In this document: positions 58,534 through 64,000 of the stretch, piece after piece | Layout of the letters: every line of letters starts with the position of its first letter | How positions within the stretch are numbered: position 1 is the stretch's first letter | NCBI RefSeq assembly: GCF_041435195.1 | Contig: NZ_CP108106.1 | Span: 6,957,001 to 7,021,000, forward strand | Length of the DNA stretch: 64,000 nucleotides | Reading direction: 5' to 3' | DNA from: Streptomyces sp. NBC_00224 | GTDB lineage: Bacteria; Actinomycetota; Actinomycetes; Streptomycetales; Streptomycetaceae | Position numbers and translations under genes: made by a program | The notes under the pieces: model-generated | Told to the model about the DNA's origin: nothing | Database searches by the model: none | What the model saw: the letters and a program-made list of their open reading frames with translations, nothing else

Positions 58534-59289
58534 TCAGGTCATTTCACCGACGTGGGTGCGCTGTGCCTGTGAGCGGCTCTCGGCGAGCCAGGACCTGGGT
58601 GCCGGGTCCGGCACTTGGGTGAGGAGGGTGTCCGCTGTCAGGTGGAGGCGGGTGCCGCCTCCTTCGCTGCCCGTGGGGTAGCTGCGGGGCTCGTCGCAGA
58701 CGAAGAACCGGCTGAGGAGCTGTGCGACCTGCCGTGCCGCGTCGGGGTTGGCGGCGACGATACGGACCTCGACGTGTCCGTCGGCCGACTGTTCCTGGGG
58801 GTCCGCCTCGGCCGGGGCTGCGGGGTGACGGTCCAGCTCGTCGGCGATGAGAGCGCTGCCCGTACGGACGATTCGAGGATCGCAGGCGGCGGCCATGAGC
58901 CGTGCGGCGGCTGCCGCACCGGTCTCCGGGGGGATGATCAGCAGGTCCCAGCGTCCGACGTGGTAGGAGAGCACCATGAGTTGGTGCGGGTCCTGCTCGG
59001 CGCGGAACCAGCCCACTTTGACCACATGGCCGTTGACGGTGACCTTGCGCGGTGCGACTGGCCAGTACGTCGGGTTGGCCGTGACGCGCGTGATGCGGCC
59101 CCACAGCGGGTCCAATAGGTCGGTCAGAGCGGGAAGTTCACGAGCGAGGTCCCGGGAACGGGGCCACCAGGCGCCGTCGAGCAGCCCGGAGTGCGGGCCC
59201 GGAGGCCTGAGGGAGAGCCGGAACGGCGGGTGGCCGGAAGGCTGGGCGGTCAGTGCGGTCGGCGGGGTTCGTGCGGCGAGCACCGTCAT
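58534..59289 (-). CDS. DUF5994 family protein
   Basis: A 251-residue cytoplasmic protein of an actinobacterial family of unknown function (NCBI DUF5994): 'HSGLLDGAWWPRSRDLARELP' near residue 35, then 'VKVGWFRAEQDPHQLMVLSYH' and 'WDLLIIPPETGAAAAARLM'. No catalytic motif. DUF5994 genes often accompany STAS and stress genes in Streptomyces, as here. Confidence 0.85.
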   Translation of the reverse strand: MTVLAARTPPTALTAQPSGHPPFRLSLRPPGPHSGLLDGAWWPRSRDLARELPALTDLLDPLWGRITRVTANPTYWPVAPRKVTVNGHVVKVGWFRAEQDPHQLMVLSYHVGRWDLLIIPPETGAAAAARLMAAACDPRIVRTGSALIADELDRHPAAPAEADPQEQSADGHVEVRIVAANPDAARQVAQLLSRFFVCDEPRSYPTGSEGGGTRLHLTADTLLTQVPDPAPRSWLAESRSQAQRTHVGEMT

Positions 59290-59698
59290 GGTGTCGACCT
59301 GTCCCCGGACCGTCGTGCCCGGCCCGGTGCTGAACCGAGAGAAGTACCGACATGGAAGTCGGTCGAGGAAATGCTCCCGGAGTGGCCGAGCCTACTCCTG
59401 CGGCGGCCCCGACCACGACTGCCTGCTCCTTCCCTCTGCTGAGCGGGTCGCGCTTGCCAGGAAGAACAGCGGCCAGGAGTGGGCCGCGTCACCGAGGGCT
59501 CTGCGTACACAAGCCCCGAGCCGCGTGCCCCGAATCTCGTGTCGTTCTCGGCGAGTGACCGGATCGCGTGAAAACCCGCAGAATTACTGACTGTCACGCA
59601 GGTGAGATTTTGAGATCGTCGGGGCAGGACCACTAGCAGGGGCTTTGTGTGCCAGCCCCTCTCCATGTCCCACATTAAGTTACGGAGAGTGAGTATTT
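59290..59698. other. Intergenic region with a hairpin
   Basis: About 410 bases between the divergent DUF5994 and STAS genes. A stem-loop AGGGGCT-N9-AGCCCCT (59638-59660) lies 39 bases before the STAS start and could be a leader structure or ANTAR-type target. No convincing ORF or clear promoter was found. The GGAGAG at about 59684-59689 is the STAS ribosome binding site. Confidence 0.45.
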
Positions 59699-60142
59699 GT
59701 GTGTGGTGGCGCGGCACCCCGGCACCTGGGCAAGCGGGAGACAGGAAGGTGCGATGCGGACGCGGATGAACTTGCCTTCGGGCTGCGGACTCGCACCGTG
59801 CGCGGGACCTTCATCATAGAACTGCAGGGCGAGCTGGACATGTTGGCGTATCTGGAACTCGGCCCGCGCGTCCAGGCACTGGCCTGTCCGGCCGCTCACG
59901 ACGTCGTCGTGGATCTGCGTGCGGTGACGTTCTTGGACGCCAGCGGCATCCGGCTGCTTCTGGCGGTACGCGAGCACGTGGCCCCTCAGGGAGATGAACT
60001 GCGCCTGGTGCGCGGGATACCCCGGGTGTGGAAGGTGCTGAGGATCGTCCGAGTCGACCACGCCTTCACCGTGCTCGACGCTCTTCCCCCGATCCTGCTG
60101 GGAGGCGCCGCCGCTCTACGCGACGAGAGAACCTCCGCCTAG
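59699..60142 (+). CDS. STAS-domain anti-sigma factor antagonist
   Basis: A 147-residue STAS protein with a ~30-residue N-terminal extension: 'GTFIIELQGELDMLAYLELG' and 'VVVDLRAVTFLDASGIRLLL', with the Ser conserved in 'LDASGI'. Third STAS protein in this region. GTG start at 59699 is not certain; the domain proper begins near residue 25. Confidence 0.87.
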   Translation: MCGGAAPRHLGKRETGRCDADADELAFGLRTRTVRGTFIIELQGELDMLAYLELGPRVQALACPAAHDVVVDLRAVTFLDASGIRLLLAVREHVAPQGDELRLVRGIPRVWKVLRIVRVDHAFTVLDALPPILLGGAAALRDERTSA

Positions 60143-60340
60143 CGCCGCTGTCTCGGCTCGTACCGACAGCACGCGGAGGCGGGCCGGTCCTGGCGGGGAG
60201 TGCCTCGTTCTGTTGTGCGCTGTCGTGCCAACTCCTGGGCGCAGGAGGTCAACGCGGTCGGTCGGGTCGCTCGTAGCTTGAAGAAGTGCCGAGCCGCGGA
60301 CGCGGCGGGCACGTTATCGATTGCTTCGAGAGGACCCCTC

Positions 60341-61003
60341 ATGTTCGACATCGACAAGGTGCAGGCCGCCCCGAGCAAGGACCTGCTCACGCCCGACAAC
60401 GCGGTCATGCTCTTCGTGGACCACCAGCCGCAGATGTTCTTCGGCACCGGCAGCGGCGATCGCGCCGCGATCATCAACAGCACCGTGGGTCTCGCCAAGG
60501 CGGCTCGGGCCTTCGATGTGCCGGCCGTCCTGACCACGGTCGCCGCCGAGTCGTTCTCCGGGCCCCTGCTGCCCCAGCTCGCCGAGGTGTTCCCCAAGAA
60601 CGAGGTCATCGACCGCACGACCATGAACGCCTGGGAGGACGAGGCGCTCGTGGCGGCGGTCAAGGCGACCGGGCGCAAGAAGATCATCCTGTCCGGCCTG
60701 TGGACCGAGGTCTGCCTCGTGCTGCCCGCGCTGTCCGCGCTGGAGCAGGGATACGAGGTGTACGTGGTTTCCGACGCCTCCGGTGGCGTCAGCCCGGCCG
60801 CCCACGAGCACGCGCTGCAGCGGATGATCGCCGCCGGCGCGGTGCCGGTGACCTGGGTGCAGGTGCTCCTGGAGCTGCAGCGCGACTGGGCGCGCCAGGA
60901 GTCGTACGGCGCGGTCATGGAGATCGTCAAGGCCCACGCCGGTGCGTACGGCCTGGGCGTCGTGTACGCGCAGAGCGTCATCGGCGCGCACGCGGCGGGC
61001 TGA
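60341..61003 (+). CDS. Isochorismatase-family hydrolase (YcaC-like)
   Basis: A 220-residue cysteine hydrolase: the catalytic Asp is in 'MLFVDHQP', followed by the Lys-containing region and the nucleophile Cys in 'LSGLWTEVCL'. It resembles YcaC-type proteins whose substrate is unknown. It is the first gene of a same-strand group with DoxX (5 bases downstream), Dps and a flavin disulfide reductase, suggesting a stress role. ATG 60341. Confidence 0.88.
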   Translation: MFDIDKVQAAPSKDLLTPDNAVMLFVDHQPQMFFGTGSGDRAAIINSTVGLAKAARAFDVPAVLTTVAAESFSGPLLPQLAEVFPKNEVIDRTTMNAWEDEALVAAVKATGRKKIILSGLWTEVCLVLPALSALEQGYEVYVVSDASGGVSPAAHEHALQRMIAAGAVPVTWVQVLLELQRDWARQESYGAVMEIVKAHAGAYGLGVVYAQSVIGAHAAG

Positions 61004-61008
61004 CCCCT

Positions 61009-61515
61009 GTGGACACCGGCATTCTGATCCTGCGTCTGCTGGTGGGACTGCTCGTCGCCGGCCACGGTGTGCAGAAGATCAGCTCGCATCTGGGCGGCAG
61101 GGGACTCGACGGCGGCACGGAGGAGTTCCGCGCCGACGGTTTCCGGGGCGGAACCCTCACCGCCCTGGCGGCGGGCGGTGGCCAGATCGGATCTGGTCTG
61201 CTGCTCGCAGCGGGCTTCCTGACTCCACTCGCCGCGACCGGCGCCATCGGGGTCATGACGGTCGCGCTCACCGTGAAATGGCACAACGGCCTCTGGGTGC
61301 AGAACGACGGATACGAGTACCCGCTCGTCCTCATCGGTACCGCCGCCGCCCTCGCCGCCACCGGCCCCGGCGCCTGGTCCCTCGACGCGGCCCTCGGCCT
61401 CACGCCGTACCCGCTGTGGTGGGCGGCCCTCGCGCTCGTCGCCGGTCTCGGCAGCGGACTCCTCACCCGGCTCGTCCTGCACCGGCCCCCCGCTCCGGCG
61501 ATCTCCGAGCGCTGA
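61009..61515 (+). CDS. DoxX-family membrane protein
   Basis: A 168-residue protein with four transmembrane helices in the DoxX arrangement ('ILILRLLVGLLVAGHGVQKI', 'GGGQIGSGLLLAAGFLTPLA', 'GVMTVALTVKWHNGLW'). DoxX proteins link membrane redox and thiol stress in mycobacteria. GTG at 61009, 5 bases after the isochorismatase-like gene; Dps begins 92 bases after its stop. Confidence 0.85.
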   Translation: MDTGILILRLLVGLLVAGHGVQKISSHLGGRGLDGGTEEFRADGFRGGTLTALAAGGGQIGSGLLLAAGFLTPLAATGAIGVMTVALTVKWHNGLWVQNDGYEYPLVLIGTAAALAATGPGAWSLDAALGLTPYPLWWAALALVAGLGSGLLTRLVLHRPPAPAISER

Positions 61516-61607
61516 GCGCGAGCCGCACAGACCGGGTCCGGCCGCCCGCGTACCCCCGACCGGGCGGCCGGGCCCTTCCCACCCTCTCTCCCGAACAGGA
61601 GCACCCG

Positions 61608-62186
61608 ATGGACACCCTCACGACCCCGCACGGCGGCGGCCAGCCGCTACTGCATCAGAAGGGCGCCGAGACCCAGGCGTTCGGCACGCTCAAGCAGCTG
61701 CCGATCGGCCTCGGCCACGACACCCGCATGTACGCCTGCCAGCGGCTGAACCGCGTCCTCGCCGACACGCAGATCCTCCACTCCCTCTACAAGAAGCACC
61801 ACTGGCTCATGCGCGGGGCGACCTTCTACTCGCTCCACCTGATGCTGGACAAGCACGCGGAGGCCCAACTGGACATCGTGGACGCGCTGGCCGAGCGCGT
61901 CCAGAGCCTCGGCGGCGTCGCCGTCGGGGACCCGCGCCACGTCGCGGAGCTGACGGCGATCCCCCGTCCGCCGGACGGCGTCGAGCCGGTGCCCGTCATG
62001 CTGTCGCGGCTCCTCGACGCGCACGAGCGGATCCTGATCGACGCCCGGGACGCCGCCGCCCGGCTCTCCGAGGAGGGTGACGAGGGCAGCGCCGACCTGC
62101 TCGTCTCCGATGTCATCCGCACCGGCGAGGCGCAGGTGTGGTTCCTGGCCGAGCATCTCGTGGACACCCCTCTGGTGCGCGGCTGA
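61608..62186 (+). CDS. dps: Dps ferritin-like DNA protection protein
   Basis: A 192-residue Dps: the ferroxidase ligands are in 'YKKHHWLMRG' (His) and 'LMLDKHAEAQLDIVDALAER' (Asp/Glu), which sit at the dimer interface in Dps dodecamers. It oxidises Fe(II) with H2O2 and stores iron, and may bind DNA; N- and C-terminal tails are longer than in E. coli Dps. Its TGA overlaps the ATG of the next gene by one base, so it is coupled to a flavin disulfide reductase. AGGAG upstream. Confidence 0.93.
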   Translation: MDTLTTPHGGGQPLLHQKGAETQAFGTLKQLPIGLGHDTRMYACQRLNRVLADTQILHSLYKKHHWLMRGATFYSLHLMLDKHAEAQLDIVDALAERVQSLGGVAVGDPRHVAELTAIPRPPDGVEPVPVMLSRLLDAHERILIDARDAAARLSEEGDEGSADLLVSDVIRTGEAQVWFLAEHLVDTPLVRG

Positions 62187-63625
62187 TGGAGGACGCGTAC
62201 GAGGGCACGTACGACGTCGTCGTGGTCGGCGGCGGGCCGGGCGGCGAGGTCGTCGCGGACCGGACGGTCCGGTCGGGGCTGACCGCCGTCGTCGTCGAGG
62301 CCGAGGCCGTCGGCGGCGAATGCTCCTACCGTGCCTGCGTGCCGAGCAAGGCCCTGTTGCGACCCGGCGCAGCCCGAGCGGCTGCCCGGTCGGTCGACGG
62401 GGCCCGGCAGGCGGTCACTGCGGCACTCGACCCGGCGCGCGCCCTGGCCCGCCGTGACCGTTTCACCGGGCGCGGCGACGACACCGGCCAGGCCGACTGG
62501 CTCGACGGTGCGGGCATCGCGCTCGTACGGGGGCACGGACGGCTCGCCGGTGAGCGCCGGGTGGACGTGACCGGGGCCGACGGCACGGTCCGTACCCTGC
62601 GCGCCCGGCGCGCGGTCGTGGTCTGCACCGGCACGGAGCCTGCCCTTCCGCCGGTCGAAGGGCTCGACCGGATCGGTGTGTGGACCAACCGGCAGGCCAC
62701 CACGGCCGACGCGGTGCCCGAGCGGCTCGTCGTCATCGGCGGAGGAGTGGTGGCCTGCGAGATGGCCACCGCGTGGCGCTCACTCGGAGCCTCCGTCACC
62801 CTGCTCGTCCGCGACCAGGCCCTGCTGACCGGCTGGGAGCCGTGCGCGGGCGAAGAGGTCACCCGGGGGCTGAGCGATCTGGGCGTCGCGATCCGCTTCG
62901 GGGTCTCGGCCGTCCGGGTAGCCCGTGACGAGACCACCCGCACGGTGACCGTGGACACCGACGACGGCACCACCCTCGTCTGCGACGAGGTCCTCGCCGC
63001 CGTCGGCCGGCGCCCGCGCACCGCGGACCTCGGCCTGGAGACGGTCGGACTGCCGTCCGGTGACTGGCTCCCGGTCGACGACACCTGCCGCGTCACGGCG
63101 GTCGAGGGCGACTGGCTCTACGCCGTCGGCGACGTGAACCACCGTGCACCGCTGACCCACATGGCCAAGTACCAGGCCCGCGCCTGCGCGGCGGCGATCG
63201 CAGAGCGAGCAGCGGGGCGCCCGGCCGTCACCGGCGGCCGACAGCCGTGGAGCGCGGAAGCCGACCGTCTCGCCGTCCCCCAGGCCGTCTTCACCCGTCC
63301 AGAGGTCGCGAGCGTCGGTCTCACGGAACGCATGGCACGCGAATCGGGTCTCGCGGTACGCGTGGTGGAGTACCGCATCGACGACGTCGCCGGAGCCGCG
63401 CTCCACGCGGATGACTACCGCGGCCTCGCCAAGCTCGTCGTCGACGAGACCCGGGGAGTCGTCGTCGGCTGCACCCTCACCGGCCCGATGGCGACCGAAC
63501 TGATCCACACGGCCACCGTGGCCATCGTGGGCGAGGTCCCCCTGGAGCACCTGTGGCACGCCGTGCCCGCCTTCCCGACGGTGAGCGAGGTCTGGCTCCG
63601 GCTCCTGGAGGCGTACGGCCTCTGA
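62186..63625 (+). CDS. Pyridine nucleotide-disulfide oxidoreductase coupled to Dps
   Basis: A 479-residue flavoprotein of the lipoamide dehydrogenase/mercuric reductase group: FAD motif 'VVVVGGGPGGEVVADRT', redox disulfide in 'GGECSYRACVPSK' (Cys-x4-Cys), NAD(P) fold 'LVVIGGGVVACEMATAWRSL', and a C-terminal dimerisation domain. The usual C-terminal His-Glu base pair of lipoamide dehydrogenases is replaced ('LEHLWHAVPAFPTVSEVWL'; the His-Ala-x-Pro-x-x-Pro pattern is retained). Substrate unknown. Coupling to Dps (TGATG) suggests it supplies reductant in iron or oxidative stress. Confidence 0.88.
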   Translation: MEDAYEGTYDVVVVGGGPGGEVVADRTVRSGLTAVVVEAEAVGGECSYRACVPSKALLRPGAARAAARSVDGARQAVTAALDPARALARRDRFTGRGDDTGQADWLDGAGIALVRGHGRLAGERRVDVTGADGTVRTLRARRAVVVCTGTEPALPPVEGLDRIGVWTNRQATTADAVPERLVVIGGGVVACEMATAWRSLGASVTLLVRDQALLTGWEPCAGEEVTRGLSDLGVAIRFGVSAVRVARDETTRTVTVDTDDGTTLVCDEVLAAVGRRPRTADLGLETVGLPSGDWLPVDDTCRVTAVEGDWLYAVGDVNHRAPLTHMAKYQARACAAAIAERAAGRPAVTGGRQPWSAEADRLAVPQAVFTRPEVASVGLTERMARESGLAVRVVEYRIDDVAGAALHADDYRGLAKLVVDETRGVVVGCTLTGPMATELIHTATVAIVGEVPLEHLWHAVPAFPTVSEVWLRLLEAYGL

Positions 63626-63633
63626 GGCGAGGC

Positions 63634-63739
63634 CCCGCCCGACCACCGCACCCGCCCCGCCCGACCACCGCACCCGCTCGGCCCAATCGGCGCGCCCTCC
63701 CGCCCGACCGGCGCACCCCCGCCCGACCGAGCGCACCCG
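63634..63739. repeat. Degenerate 20-22-bp tandem repeat array
   Basis: Two exact 22-base copies beginning CCCGCCCGACCACCGCACCC (63634-63655, 63656-63677) are followed by about three degenerate copies up to 63739. The array fills most of the space between the reductase gene and the hydrolase gene. Confidence 0.7.
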
Positions 63740-63769
63740 AATGCTTCACCACCCGACAAGGAAACCCCC

Positions 63770-64000
63770 ATGCATCCCAAGAGGCGCACCCTCGCCCTCG
63801 CCCTGCCGGCCACGCTGGCCGCCCTGATGGGCGCCGCACCTGCCGCACCCGCCGCACCCGCGAGCGGCCCGGTCGTCGCCCGCGCCGACCGGCACGGACC
63901 CAAGCCCACGATCGTCCTGGTCCACGGGGCGTTCGCCGACGCCTCCAGCTGGAGCGGCACGATCAGGCGGCTGCAGCGCGCCGGCTACCCCGTCCTTGCC
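63770..64000 (+). CDS. Secreted alpha/beta hydrolase, N-terminal part (runs off right edge)
   Basis: 77 codons are visible. 'MHPKRRTLALALPATLAALM' is a signal peptide with a 'PAAPAAPAS' cleavage region, then 'TIVLVHGAFADASSW' begins the alpha/beta-hydrolase fold (oxyanion HG motif). Proteins with 'HGAFADASSW' are common secreted esterases in actinobacteria. Substrate cannot be assigned because the nucleophile is off the window. AAGGAAA precedes the ATG at 63770. Confidence 0.8.
   Translation, partial: MHPKRRTLALALPATLAALMGAAPAAPAAPASGPVVARADRHGPKPTIVLVHGAFADASSWSGTIRRLQRAGYPVLA

Overview
The window looks like chromosomal DNA of a Streptomyces or a close relative. It is very GC-rich with strongly G/C-biased third codon positions. 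Most genes start at ATG or GTG behind purine-rich ribosome binding sites, many genes overlap by 1-4 bases, and TTA codons are almost absent. The families present are typical of the genus: GAF-ANTAR and STAS regulators, a TrmB/LuxR regulator beside a large S8 peptidase, DUF2637, and a Trypco1/trypsin pair. I found no rRNA, tRNA, CRISPR array, transposase or phage gene.

Layout. 1-1.3 kb: the end of a Trypco1 + trypsin-like protease pair (probable conflict/signalling system) running off the left edge. 1.3-24.6 kb: mostly housekeeping and accessory genes. These are an internally deleted AraC pseudogene, a VOC protein, a GT-C-type membrane protein, a LysR regulator, a possible 23-aa peptide, rsgA, an Ada/AlkA repair fusion, chaA, a TTA-containing asnB with a MarR regulator, an S8 protease with its regulator, a probable pseudophosphatase, a PoxB-like enzyme, an RsbW-like kinase, DUF2637, a FhuF-like protein behind an iron box, and a GntR regulator. 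24.7-34.5 kb: a TPR-like gene and then a purine-catabolism locus made of a PucR regulator, the three xanthine dehydrogenase subunits, an NCS2 purine permease and XdhC. 34.6-38.8 kb: a divergent ArsR/MFS pair, an Eis-like acetyltransferase and a TrmO-like protein.

38.9-52.7 kb: an uncommon-looking natural-product cluster, the most interesting part of the window. The left operon has a KAS III-like protein with Ser in place of the active-site Cys, a D-amino-acid-oxidase-like flavoprotein, a class II aminoacyl-tRNA-synthetase-like amino acid:carrier-protein ligase, and its carrier protein. A central minus-strand operon has a second KAS III-like protein that keeps Cys, an MFS exporter and a small muconolactone-isomerase-like protein. 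The right operon has a SyrB2-type Fe(II)/2-oxoglutarate halogenase, a free-standing NRPS adenylation protein (specificity residues DAFFLGVTFK, Ile-like), a free-standing thiolation protein, a thioesterase, an acyl-CoA-dehydrogenase-like flavoprotein and a BenE-type transporter. A Rieske oxygenase follows on the other strand. The halogenase/A/T/ACAD/TE set matches the logic of kutzneride or coronamic acid amino-acid chlorination and cyclopropanation. Here it is joined to a second, tRNA-synthetase-like loading module. Both KAS III genes carry a TTA codon at codon 7, which suggests bldA control of both operons. No pathway regulator lies inside the cluster.

52.9-64 kb: a CPA2 antiporter, then a stress-type region. 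It holds three STAS proteins, two GAF-ANTAR proteins, a fatty acid desaturase, a DUF5994 protein, an isochorismatase-family hydrolase, a DoxX protein, Dps coupled to a flavin disulfide reductase, and the start of a secreted alpha/beta hydrolase at the right edge.
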